From: Thalassiosira profunda
Taxonomy: Eukaryota; Bacillariophyta; Thalassiosirophyceae; Thalassiosirales; Thalassiosiraceae
Direction: 5' to 3'
Assembly: GCA_036939355.1 (NCBI GenBank)
Contig: JALLAP010000018.1
Span: forward strand, 1 to 42,663
DNA length: 42,663 nucleotides
Of the stretch, positions 10,301-18,953 are shown piece after piece (position 1 is the first letter of the stretch; each line of letters starts with the position of its first letter). The notes below the pieces were generated by a model, which had not been told where the DNA came from, searched no databases, and saw nothing but the letters and a program-made list of their open reading frames with translations. A program made the translations under genes and the position numbers.

Positions 10301-11104
10301 CCATACACGCAGCTGTGCAGCTGTACCGAAAACGACAAAGCGTGCAACATTCCTGGCACTCAGTTTACTGGTGTCACTTTGATCAACGGTGATACTATTC
10401 CGAGTGTGACGGCCAGCGACGAAGGATTCTATTTCTGTGATCAGTACGGCATCCGCTTCCCTCCGACTCCGGGAGTGCAAGGGGAGAACAAATGGATGAC
10501 GGAGGGCCAAGAAGAGCTGACGAAAGTTTACGGCACGACTGTCTTGGTCCTGCTGATCCTCTACTGCGTCTTCATCTTGGGCCAGGGCACTATTCGCCTC
10601 GTGCTGTCTCTGGTGAGGGGCGTTTACAAGGTGAGAGTGTTCAGCGCGACAACAGGACGTTTCGTTTCATCGCGGTTTCATTCTGACGCTGTCTGATATA
10701 AATGTCTGCAGCCAAAAGGACGGGATCAGCGCAAAGATTTCAGCAGCGGCGTTGGGTCGGAGTCCTTTGGCTACATCCCGCAATTGGAGGTCCCCGGATT
10801 TCACTTTCCCTTGCTTGCCTGCAACATTGACGACATTGACGTGAGACTGCTTGGCTGGAAGGATCCCAACAGCCAAAAGAGTTCGGACCCGCATCGCAAT
10901 TACGACAACAACAACCTCATTTTCGACGTCCCTCGGCCGGCGCTTCATCGTTCTCGGAACGTCGCGGCTGACGAGAATGGAGCTTCGTCGGAAGCAAGGA
11001 TGGTGCGGCCGATTTTCAGCGTGGCCAAGCACTACCCACCCAAATGGGCCGTGGAAGCCAAGGAGGAAGCCAAGTTGGCAGCTTCAACGTCAGTTAGAGC
11101 GTAA
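7368..11104 (+). CDS. OSCA/CSC1/TMEM63-type calcium-permeable mechanosensitive channel
   Basis: Seven exons by eye: 7368-7501, 7712-7858, 7958-9252, 9329-9958, 10038-10136, 10280-10630, 10712-11104. Every junction is GT-AG and in phase once the N join at 8772 is collapsed, giving about 991 residues. The order is a first membrane segment (FSSLSAVVVIFLLAGCL), a cytosolic loop with NKLVQRRKDIKALR and a YVTFETEMGQRTAL block, the junction segment ACEPTAV-RWTDLHYSRR that leads into the pore domain in this family, and a multi-spanning channel region (FLRLLGTLAVTVGLVFLSAF; RWVNTAIVTRMITPFLVF; FYSAFYPLIWFLGAAILFGQ; VLVLLILYCVFILGQGTIRL). The hydrophilic tail includes FPLLACNIDDID. Members are stretch- or osmo-gated cation channels of plasma or organelle membranes. 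This one's trigger is unknown. Confidence 0.88.
8700..8844. repeat. 72-bp direct repeat flanking a single N (assembly join)
   Basis: 8700-8771 and 8773-8844 are 72-bp copies around N at 8772. They differ at two positions near the end (CCTCGACAC against CCCCGGCAC), so the two contigs may derive from different haplotypes. Removing one copy plus the N restores the third exon of the channel gene. Confidence 0.9.
10199..10343. repeat. 72-bp direct repeat flanking a single N (assembly join)
   Basis: 10199-10270 and 10272-10343 are identical 72-mers around N at 10271. The repeat duplicates the splice acceptor (CATTTAG followed by GGGTACGC) and the start of the sixth exon of the channel gene. Only one copy is expected in the real genome. 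Confidence 0.9.
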
Positions 11105-11408
11105 TTGCAACCAAAGCAAATCTGCATCGGAGAGGTTGAGGTAAAGCTGTGTTGAAGCTGATGCAAGATAGCACACTTTGAGATAGAGAGTCTTCGTGGA
11201 ACCAAGTGCAAGCAGTTGCAACGCATATTTACATTATCGTCATATCTCCGATTGATTGTTTAGCAACACACTCTGGCAATCATACATCGGACCAGCATCG
11301 AGCAATGAGCTCGCATTTCAAACCCACCCCTACAAGATTCTCCTACATCTACACATGGTGCATCCCCGAAGAAGCTGCTGCTTGGCCAGCAGCCCTCATA
11401 CCTAGGTA
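11105..11408. other. Intergenic region, nothing recognised
   Basis: 304 bp between the convergent 3' ends of the channel gene and a small secreted-protein gene. Only short frames without resemblance to anything are present, and I see no repeat or RNA gene. Confidence 0.5.
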
Positions 11409-11720
11409 TCAGTTCCAGGAGGCCACGCCCATGACGACAATGTCCTGCGACGCCCGTTGTCGCTTCGTCGTGACCACCGCGTCGTGGACGCTGTCCCGCG
11501 TCAGGCGCCCGCCGTCCTTCTTCAATTTGTTCAGGCGGGCAAAGTCATCTTTTGTGCCGTCCGTCGCCGCGTCTCCCCGCGGCGGGTGGTAGAGGGATTT
11601 CACGGCGAGAATCGAGGTCGCGGGCTTGTGGCCCTGTCCTGTCGAGGCGGAGGAGGCTGCGGTGGGGAGGCAGAGGGGCAGCAGGGCGGCGAGGGCTAGG
11701 AGGAGAGAAGCGGATCTCAT
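11409..11720 (-). CDS. Small secreted or ER-targeted hypothetical protein
   Basis: 103 residues from ATG at 11720. An upstream in-frame ATG at 11765 would hide the signal peptide, so the shorter start is preferred. The first 25 residues are a clear signal peptide: MRSAS, then LLLALAALLPLCLPTAA with small residues at the expected cleavage site. The mature part is about 75 residues, basic, with no cysteines and no recognised domain. Its 5' end is only 137 bp from that of the divergent plastid-type gene, suggesting a shared promoter. No homologue is recognised and the gene rests on the signal peptide and open frame alone. Confidence 0.5.
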   Translation of the reverse strand: MRSASLLLALAALLPLCLPTAASSASTGQGHKPATSILAVKSLYHPPRGDAATDGTKDDFARLNKLKKDGGRLTRDSVHDAVVTTKRQRASQDIVVMGVASWN

Positions 11721-11857
11721 CGTTGCTTGCTTTTGTGTGAGCGCTCTGAAAAGAGCCGTTCGCAAAAATCACTTGAACTCGTGACACCTCTTTCTCCGCA
11801 CAACCTCCGCCACAGCCGCCCGGCCGAGCAGCGACAACCTGGAGCCGCCCAGTAGCC

Positions 11858-12684
11858 ATGAGACCCGCTCCCCGCAGGCCGCGCTTTTCCCCGGTGGCAA
11901 TCTGCCTCGCGTTGATGTGCGCGTGCGTGCAAAGAACGGCGGCCTTCGGGATGGCGCCTCTCAGACTCGGGCGGAGACCAGCTGCAACTTTGTGCTCGCC
12001 GCGGCCCCAACGACAACGTCCGATACCGGCCCCCATCTGCAGCTCCGTCGCGTCGGATGCCGAATCCGCCGGCGACGCCTCCGCGCCATCCGAATCGCCG
12101 CGCTCCTATCTCCGGCGCGTCACTGGCTTCTCCCTCACGGCCCTCCGATCGACCCTCCGCGCCGCCACCGGCTTCAGCCTCACCGCCTTCCGGGGCACGA
12201 TTCGGGCCGCCACGGGCATCTCCCTCTCCCAAACGATCAGCGGCTCCCTGCGTCGGATTATGGGATTGATGACCCCCGGCATGCGCTACTTCTTGCAACC
12301 GCTATTGATTCTTTACTATGCGCCCCAATTGGTGGTGAAGTATTGGCTGGTGGGCCCGTCGAATAAATACGTGGAGGAGAGCTTGAAAAGCCACGAGCGG
12401 GTCGTCGAGGGATGGAGGAAAGCGGTGGAGGCGGCCGAAAAGGCGAGCGATAAGGGCTATTGGCCGGTGCACGTGAACGGTGAGTGCCTCTCTCGTTGGA
12501 AGAGCGCCGTTCCCTTGTTGGAATGTTTTTACACTGACTGCTGTGTTGTTTCCTGACAGACGATGGCACCATCACGACGGCCCTGCCCCCGGACCCGGAG
12601 GACGTGCTGGATTTGACGGAAGGCATCGAGAAATCGGTGGCGGTAGCTGCGGGGGCGGCCTCGGATGAGGGCCTCAGCCCGTAA
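11858..12684 (+). CDS. Putative plastid-targeted protein with short tandem repeats
   Basis: Two exons, 11858-12479 and 12560-12684 (donor GTGAGT, acceptor GACAG), coding 248 residues. The N-terminus is a signal peptide (ICLALMCACVQRTAA) followed directly by FGMAP, the ASAFAP-type junction that sends proteins through the ER into the diatom plastid. Residues of about 85-145 hold about four units of some 15 residues built on LRAATGFSLTALR, likely amphipathic helices. A hydrophobic stretch (PGMRYFLQPLLILYYAPQLVVKYWLVG) follows, then a charged helix (ESLKSHERVVEGWRKAVEAAEKASDK) and an acidic end. No enzyme motif is seen. A plastid membrane-associated structural role is a guess. Confidence 0.72.
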
Positions 12685-12908
12685 AACAATACAACAAACG
12701 CTTTTGGGAGAGAGGTCGACGGTGCACACTGCATCGAGAGCTCCGGACGAAGGACGATACGAGAGTTGTGCCCTTTTCAGCTAGCTATTTACGCACTCCT
12801 TGCCTGGGAGAATGTACAAAGAAAACGAAGAAGAGAACGACTTTCTCCATCGAATGTTGTTTCCGTTTCTCCCGAAGAAGCTTACAGAGCAGTCAGTAAA
12901 TGCTCCAA

Positions 12909-13533
12909 TTACGCTTCAGCCATCAACTCCTCCTTTGCCACTTGCTCTCCACCCTCCTCCCCATCGCTCTCCCGGATGCACCCGCCCCAGATGTCGCCCC
13001 GGCCGCTCACGTCCGCATTCGTCGGGGTGCAGCACACCTCCCCCTGCTCCCGACAGAAGTACGGCGCGTTGAACCGTCCCATTTCTCCGCACGCCCGCTG
13101 ATGACTCATCCGCTTGAGCTTGTTGATGGGCTTCTTGCACATGAACTTGCCGCGGGGTACGGCCCCCGGAGAATCCGCGCAGTGCCACTCGCACTTCCGG
13201 ATGAGGTTGCACTTCGGCAGGTGGGGGTTGGTGCCGTTGCACAACTCTTCGTCGTGCCACTTCTCCGTGCAGTCGAGGCGGGGGCGGTCTTTCCCGAGGC
13301 ACGGCTCGGTGGCGGTCCACATCTTCGTCTTCTCGGTGGCGTCGTCGACGCCGTTGGCACGATCGGAGCGCGCGCGGAGGGCCGGGGTCTGGAGATGGAC
13401 GAGGGAAGCGAGATGAGCACATCAGATGTACCGAACAAACCGCGGATGCCAAACAATAGCTCACCTCCGACGCGACGGTGCACGCGGCGCCAAGCAGCGC
13501 CAGCGCGACGGATATCCGGCGGAGACTGTTCAT
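12909..13533 (-). CDS. Cysteine-rich secreted protein of unknown function
   Basis: Two exons on the minus strand, 13533-13465 and 13388-12909, joined in phase (GTGAGC donor, CTCCAG acceptor), coding 182 residues. Exon 1 is essentially the signal peptide (MNSLRRISVALALLGAACTVASE). The mature part has twelve cysteines in motifs such as CLGKDRPRLDC, CNLIRKCEWHC and FCREQGEVCC, an even number consistent with six disulphides. I do not recognise the fold. An N-glycosylation-type NGT is present near ELCNGTNP. Extracellular or frustule-associated function is possible but unproven. The gene faces the neighbouring plastid-type gene head to head. Confidence 0.72.
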
Positions 13534-13835
13534 GGCGTGGCAATTCAGACAAATGAGGCGGCTTGGGAGGAGGGCGCCTGCCGGCGCGCCTCGCTCGTCG
13601 TCCCCTCTCTTTGATTTCTCTTGCTCTTCTTGGCCTTTCTTTGTGTCACTTCTCGTGCGAAGTTTGACTCACGGCCCTCCAAAATTAATAGTAATTCCTC
13701 TGTATGTACAGAAACGGCTGAGACTCACGCTAGAGCGGGTCGCGAGGGTTCCAGCAGCCAGCCGCCAGCTCACAAAACGACGATGGATGACGAAGCCTCC
13801 GCCGCGGCCTTCCTCCCTAATCCACCACAACAACC

Positions 13836-15689
13836 ATGAAACGGACGGCGCTCCTCCTCGCCGCCGCCGTCCGCCCCGCGGCGGCGTTCCAGCTGGGCGC
13901 GTTGGGCGGCGGACGCGTCGGCGTCGCGGCGAGATCGAGCCGGCAACCGATGCCCCTCGCTGCCTCGTCATCATCACCATTCGGCGGCCTCCTTGACGCC
14001 CTCAGTCCGCCCAGCTTCCTCGACAGCGGCAGTACTGCCGCGAAGAGGGACGAGGCCGCGGTGACAACGTTCCTCGCGGCGCTCAATTCCCGTGCCGATC
14101 CCTCCGAATTGATGCAATATTTTGCGGACGACATATCATATGTCGACACATCATTCTACAATCCCATCGAGGGCAAGGAGGCTCTGTCGCGGCACTTCCG
14201 TCTCCACGCCGGATCGTCGGCGCTGTCCACCTTTGGCTCTGAACCGTCAGGTGTTATTGTGGTTGACGATATAGTTGCCACGAGCGAGGGCGAGGAAGGG
14301 AGGGTGTGTGTAATGTACCATCTGGCCACGACGGGAGGGGAGGATATCAAAGATTCCACCGCTATCTCGTTTTACAATGTGAAGAACGGCAAAATCGAGC
14401 GAGTGTTCGACGTCACGGAGCCGTCGTCGCCCAAGCCGGGAGATGGGGGATTGAAGCTGTTGAAGGCCGTGTCGAAACTCATCGGGGATGATACAATCGT
14501 CGTCTCCGGCAGCGAGGGCGCCACGAACGATGGCTCTAACTCCGCGGTGGAACGATACTTCGACGCATGGAACAGACGGGACATGGGATGCGCCGCCTCT
14601 CTGTTTACAAACGACTGCCGGATGCGAGATTTGCAATACGACGACGCCTTTGCGGGACGGGAAGCGTTCGAGAAGCACTTGTTGCGTGTGGCCGAGTCCT
14701 TGCCGTCCTCGTTCAGCTTTGTGGTCGACGATATTGCAGTGACCTCACAAAAGGCCGGGGTCCTGTGGCACGTCGAGAACGACGGCGATCCCCTCGCCTT
14801 CACCCGCGGCTGCAGCTTTTATACGATCGACGAACGGAAGCAATTGATCTCCGCAGGGTTCGAGATACCCGAAAAGGCCCCGCCCAAGCTCGGATACTGG
14901 AACACTCTGTCGTCCAAGTTTGCGCAAAACCCCGTGAGGTTGGTGCCCCTCGCAATCTGGGTCGCGTACATGTACATCCTCTTCATATCGGACGGGATCC
15001 TGCCCGGAGCGAACGCGTTGCAATTGGAAGAACGGACGTGGATGGAGGTCCGGGATTTGTCCCTCAATTTCTTCCTCGTCGCGCCCGCGCTCCAACTGCC
15101 GTTCTCGCCTGTCGTCCATCCTATGCTGGAAGGTGTGTTCAACCTCCTTTTGGCGTGGGCGGCCATGTTCGCAGGATTCCTGTCGGACGAGCGCGAGGAC
15201 AAGCCAAATTTGCTGCCGTTCGGACCGATGCTGGTGGGGATGCAGTTTCTGACGAGCGGATTTCTGTTGCCGTATTTGTTCATGCGGACGGAGGAGACGA
15301 GTTCGAAAGCGTACGTGGAGGATATCACGGGCGACGTCCAAAGATTGGTGGCCGAGTGGCGGCCACTGGGGTTGTTCCTCGGAGGGGTGGGCTCGGCGTC
15401 AATTTTCTGGGGCCTGTTCGCCCGGCCGGACTTCGGAGCGTTTGCCCAAAGATACGCGAGTTTCATCGACCTCTTGAGCATCGACCGGGTCGGGAGCTCG
15501 TTCATTGTTGATTTGGCCATCTTCGCCATGTTTCAGAGCTGGTTCGTGGACGACGACCTGCAACGGCGCAGCGTCGAGACGGGCGAGTTGGCGTCCCTGC
15601 GGAACGCGGCCAAGTGGGTTCCGTTCTTCGGCCTGGCAGCGTACTTGACGCTCCGCCCGCCGTTGCCGTCGCGAGAGGGCGCCGATTGA
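13836..15689 (+). CDS. Plastid-type protein with two SnoaL/NTF2-like domains and a membrane region
   Basis: Single exon, 617 residues. The N-terminus (MKRTALLLAAAVRPAAAFQLG) is a signal peptide ending AAA-F, the ASAFAP-type plastid entry signal. Residues of about 72-190 and 230-340 look like two SnoaL/NTF2-like cone folds: each starts with a helix (VTTFLAALNSRADPSELMQYF; VERYFDAWNRRDMGCAASLF) followed by a D/VD-rich barrel. SnoaL-like folds bind small hydrophobic ligands or act as cyclases or isomerases. Residues of about 360-600 contain several hydrophobic segments (VPLAIWVAYMYILFISDGIL; LEGVFNLLLAWAAMFAGFL; LVGMQFLTSGFLLPYLFM), implying anchoring in a plastid membrane. No catalytic residues can be assigned. 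Confidence 0.78.
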   Translation: MKRTALLLAAAVRPAAAFQLGALGGGRVGVAARSSRQPMPLAASSSSPFGGLLDALSPPSFLDSGSTAAKRDEAAVTTFLAALNSRADPSELMQYFADDISYVDTSFYNPIEGKEALSRHFRLHAGSSALSTFGSEPSGVIVVDDIVATSEGEEGRVCVMYHLATTGGEDIKDSTAISFYNVKNGKIERVFDVTEPSSPKPGDGGLKLLKAVSKLIGDDTIVVSGSEGATNDGSNSAVERYFDAWNRRDMGCAASLFTNDCRMRDLQYDDAFAGREAFEKHLLRVAESLPSSFSFVVDDIAVTSQKAGVLWHVENDGDPLAFTRGCSFYTIDERKQLISAGFEIPEKAPPKLGYWNTLSSKFAQNPVRLVPLAIWVAYMYILFISDGILPGANALQLEERTWMEVRDLSLNFFLVAPALQLPFSPVVHPMLEGVFNLLLAWAAMFAGFLSDEREDKPNLLPFGPMLVGMQFLTSGFLLPYLFMRTEETSSKAYVEDITGDVQRLVAEWRPLGLFLGGVGSASIFWGLFARPDFGAFAQRYASFIDLLSIDRVGSSFIVDLAIFAMFQSWFVDDDLQRRSVETGELASLRNAAKWVPFFGLAAYLTLRPPLPSREGAD

Positions 15690-15943
15690 GGTAATTGCCG
15701 TATCAGCTAGCTTGCACATCAATGCACATAATTATCGTATGTGGCAAACTATTTCACATCACACTACTACAACCCCCTTTACTACTTCTTGTAACTCTAA
15801 TGAAGGGACGACTCTTCTCGAGCTACGACACGAACTTCTTTGCGAAGGACTACTCCATTCTTGGGTCATTTCGGCTCTTTGTTTCTCCGGCGTGTTGCAA
15901 TACAACTGCACAACCTCTACCGGGCCGCAACAACCCTCCGGAC

Positions 15944-17194
15944 ATGGAGCGCTCCCCGCAGCTAGCCGTCCTCGGCGTCGTCGCCGTTCTGGCCCTCCTC
16001 GGCCTCCTAGGCCCGGACGCCGCGTCTCGCGCCGACGAAGAGCACGGTCTCGCTCTCTCACATCGCGCCCTCCAAGCTGTCGGCGGACGAAGGGCCCGGG
16101 CAAGGGGGCTCGGGAGGGATCCCAGGACGGTGGTCCGCAAGGACGACGCCTCGCCGCCGCCGCTCCGGGCACAGCCGGCGCTAATCCAGCAGCAGGGCCA
16201 GTGTCCGCAGCCCATCCGCGACGCCCTCGGCATCTACCACGCGCCGCCCTCAGGAGTAGAATCCGCCGGGCTCGAGCACGCCCTGCTCCTCGTCTCCGCC
16301 AACCTCGGCCACTACGACCTCCTCCTGAATTGGGAGTACATGGCGCAAAAGTTGGGGCTGAAGTACGGCATCGTTGCAATGGATGACGAGCTGTACGGCC
16401 GGCTCACCTCCGGAGCGGGAGGGCCGTTGGCATCGTACCCCGGCCGGCACGTCATCGAGGCCGCGCACCTCACCACGGCGGCCGCATCAGGGTTCCGCGA
16501 CGCGGCCTTCCAGACTATTTCGTGCAACAAGATGGAAATCGCCGTCGATCTCATGCGCAAGTGCGACGCCGACGTCGTCTTTTCCGATGTGGACAACGTC
16601 TTCCTCCGCGATCCGTTCGCGCACGATTTGGGACGGCTGATTCGAATGGGTCAATACGATTACGTGTACACGTCCAACCGACCGAGCGATTGTTTGGACG
16701 CGGGAAGGATTCCGGGAGGGGGCGGGAACACCGGCTTTCACTACCTGTCGCGGCGGTCAGCGCTCATTATGGACGTCGTGGATGCGACGGTGCGAACGTG
16801 CGCAAGTCCCGACAACGGAGACGATGATCAGACGATCTTTTGGAACGAATTGATGGGACGGTACCGCGCCGCCGAGGAAAGTGGATCGGAGACGTGGCGG
16901 CACTGCTCGGAACAGAATGGTTACCGCGCGCCCGGCACCCCCAACGTCCTGTTCGGCGACGACCAACGACCATCGGCGCTAAACCTCTGCTGCCTCGACC
17001 ACGCGCACTACAAGGGCGGAAAAGAGTTCGATTACAAGCACGGTCCGATCGATGCTCATCTTACTTTCGAGACAGTGACTTATCACGCCAACTTCGCGGG
17101 CGGGAAGCAGAAGAAGGTGCAAAAGTTGAGTGCGGTGGGGGCGTGGCATCCGGGGGAGATTGCTCCGTATTTGGGAGAGGTGAATGTGCAATGA
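15944..17194 (+). CDS. Nucleotide-diphospho-sugar transferase (Nucleotid_trans type, DxD)
   Basis: 416 residues from ATG at 15944. The frame is open back to 15695, but this Met sits right before a signal anchor (AVLGVVAVLALLGLLGPDAA), as expected for a type II Golgi enzyme. The catalytic domain contains LISANLGHYDLLLNWEYMAQKLG-like spacing, then ADVVFSDVDNVFLRDPF with the metal-binding D-x-D, GGGNTGFHYLSRRS, DDQTIFWNEL, and a late H-containing TYHANF block. This set is typical of the PF03407 family, which includes plant arabinosyl- and xylosyltransferases. It probably adds a sugar to glycoprotein or wall polysaccharide in the Golgi. Donor and acceptor are not predictable. Confidence 0.82.
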   Translation: MERSPQLAVLGVVAVLALLGLLGPDAASRADEEHGLALSHRALQAVGGRRARARGLGRDPRTVVRKDDASPPPLRAQPALIQQQGQCPQPIRDALGIYHAPPSGVESAGLEHALLLVSANLGHYDLLLNWEYMAQKLGLKYGIVAMDDELYGRLTSGAGGPLASYPGRHVIEAAHLTTAAASGFRDAAFQTISCNKMEIAVDLMRKCDADVVFSDVDNVFLRDPFAHDLGRLIRMGQYDYVYTSNRPSDCLDAGRIPGGGGNTGFHYLSRRSALIMDVVDATVRTCASPDNGDDDQTIFWNELMGRYRAAEESGSETWRHCSEQNGYRAPGTPNVLFGDDQRPSALNLCCLDHAHYKGGKEFDYKHGPIDAHLTFETVTYHANFAGGKQKKVQKLSAVGAWHPGEIAPYLGEVNVQ

Positions 17195-17281
17195 TAGTAG
17201 TGGAAGTGTACGATTAGAGAGGAATACTATGCTGCGTTTCCGCGCACCGCTTCCCGGGGCCTTCCCACCATCTCACCCCGC

Positions 17282-18640
17282 CTAACCCTCTAAGAACGGC
17301 AGGACGCCCGGAATGATGACATTCATAACGCCGCCACAGCTTCTGCGGCTTGCCAGCCTTGTCTTGGTATCCCGTTCATTGCCATCAACGTTGCATCTCC
17401 AAATTGCAAGCTCGAGCATCGTCGTTACATCCAATAGATAAGAGTAAGCAAACCACTCTCGGATGCATTCAATTCTCCCTTCATTGGTTTGCTGAGGATC
17501 GGTGCGAACTAGGATTTCGTTCACCTTTCTCTCGGCCTGCGCAAGCTGGCTTGGGCTCATGTATTGAATCCACTTGGATACAACCAGCTTACTTCCCCCA
17601 ACAGGCATTGATGTTCTCATGAACTGGCAGCTGCGGTCCAAAAGGTTAATCACCAAGGCCACGGAAGGAATGTTGATGCGTTCCAAAGCGTTGCAGCCAT
17701 AAAATGCATCCGGTCCAATTCTATGGAGCCCCTCAAGCAGAGCAAACTCAAACAAGCTGCTGCAAGACTGAAATGCACTTTGGCCAATCGTCATGACCGA
17801 AGAGGGGATTACAATGCGTTCCAACGAATAGCAATCCAAGAATGCTCTCTCCCCAATCATCTGCAATCCGGAAGGGGGGATAGTGACGCGCTCCAACGAA
17901 TGGCAATGTCTGAATGCTCCTCCCCCGATCATCTGCAGTCCCTCTTGAAGCTCTAGAGACGCCAACTGACCACAGCACCAAAATGCATCGCGTCCCAAAG
18001 TCACTGTAGTCAAGGGAATTTTTATGCGAAGCAGCGATGTGCAATCCTTAAATGCACTCCCTCCGATGTGCTGCAACCCCTCGTTCAATTCCACTTCTAC
18101 CAAACTGCTGCATCGGTCAAATGCCCGAGCTTCAATATGAGTGACAGATGAGGGAATGCTGATCCGAGCCAAAGCTATGCAATGGGAGAACGCTGCCGTT
18201 CCAATGCGTTGTATCCCCTCGCTGAGCTCCACTTCCACCAAATTGTTGCAACCTTCGAATGTAGAGCCTTCGATTTCAGCAACCGATGATTGGATGGTGA
18301 CCCGCTTCAACGCCCGGCAATACGAGAATGCCAACGGACCAATCTTTGTGACATTGCTGAGATCAATCTCCTCCAATTTGCTGCAATTCATAAATGCGCC
18401 ATTGCCAATCTCAACTGAAGTGGCACTGGGCCTAACAACGTGCTCAAGCGAATGACAGCGAAAAAATGCTTGACGAGAGATGGTGGTGACGTTGCCCAAA
18501 TCCACCTCCCTCAAATCTTGACATTCCTCGAACGCACTCTCTGGAATCACAGTGACGCCAGACACCACGCGGATCCGGCTGGCAGACCGGTGCCATTCCT
18601 GGACCACGCCACCGTCGTATCCGACCCACTCCTCTTCCAT
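17282..18640 (-). CDS. BspA-like leucine-rich repeat protein
   Basis: 452 residues from MEEEWVGYDG at 18640. The frame is open to 18841, and the alternative ATG at 18661 adds seven residues. Residues of about 30-330 form roughly twelve LRR_5/BspA units, recognisable as I(G/E)..AF..C.SL..V.(I/L)P repeats such as IPESAFEECQDLREVDL and IGTAAFSHCIALARISIP. The C-terminal domain has MSPSQLAQAERKVNEILV and REWFAYSYLLDVTTMLELA, and ends CGGVMNVIIPGVLPFLEG, a terminal block I associate with diatom members. The repeats form an extended protein-binding solenoid. No signal peptide or membrane segment is visible, so it is probably intracellular. The binding partner is unknown. Confidence 0.85.
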   Translation of the reverse strand: MEEEWVGYDGGVVQEWHRSASRIRVVSGVTVIPESAFEECQDLREVDLGNVTTISRQAFFRCHSLEHVVRPSATSVEIGNGAFMNCSKLEEIDLSNVTKIGPLAFSYCRALKRVTIQSSVAEIEGSTFEGCNNLVEVELSEGIQRIGTAAFSHCIALARISIPSSVTHIEARAFDRCSSLVEVELNEGLQHIGGSAFKDCTSLLRIKIPLTTVTLGRDAFWCCGQLASLELQEGLQMIGGGAFRHCHSLERVTIPPSGLQMIGERAFLDCYSLERIVIPSSVMTIGQSAFQSCSSLFEFALLEGLHRIGPDAFYGCNALERINIPSVALVINLLDRSCQFMRTSMPVGGSKLVVSKWIQYMSPSQLAQAERKVNEILVRTDPQQTNEGRIECIREWFAYSYLLDVTTMLELAIWRCNVDGNERDTKTRLASRRSCGGVMNVIIPGVLPFLEG

Positions 18641-18953
18641 CGTTCGCGGCGCAGATATCATACGAGTTATTAGATTTAGGATTGGCGCAGTCCGTCCTGC
18701 GTCTTTCAGGGCTGCGGGTAATTGGTTGCAGGTCTGGGATGCCGAGGGAGGGCCAGCGCGGCGCTCCCTCCGGCGAGAGGGCGGCCTTCGCTGTGCGCCG
18801 CAGGAGAGCGAGCACACGCAATCACGCAATATGAGTACCACACATCGGCCGACTTAGCTACCTGACGGCCAATACGTACTTCGGCTACCGTAGCCGGCGG
18901 CCACACCCATCACCCCAATCACCAATCACCCCACCCTTCCACTGATAGGCACC

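Noticed and set aside
15712..16386. Alternative frame at the start of the glycosyltransferase gene
   Set aside because: It turns into Arg/Pro-rich sequence with no signal or motif, while the overlapping frame carries the signal anchor and DxD domain.
17282..18640. Bacterial contamination (BspA repeats)
   Set aside because: BspA-like LRRs are common in diatoms and other protists, and the neighbours are intron-bearing eukaryotic genes.
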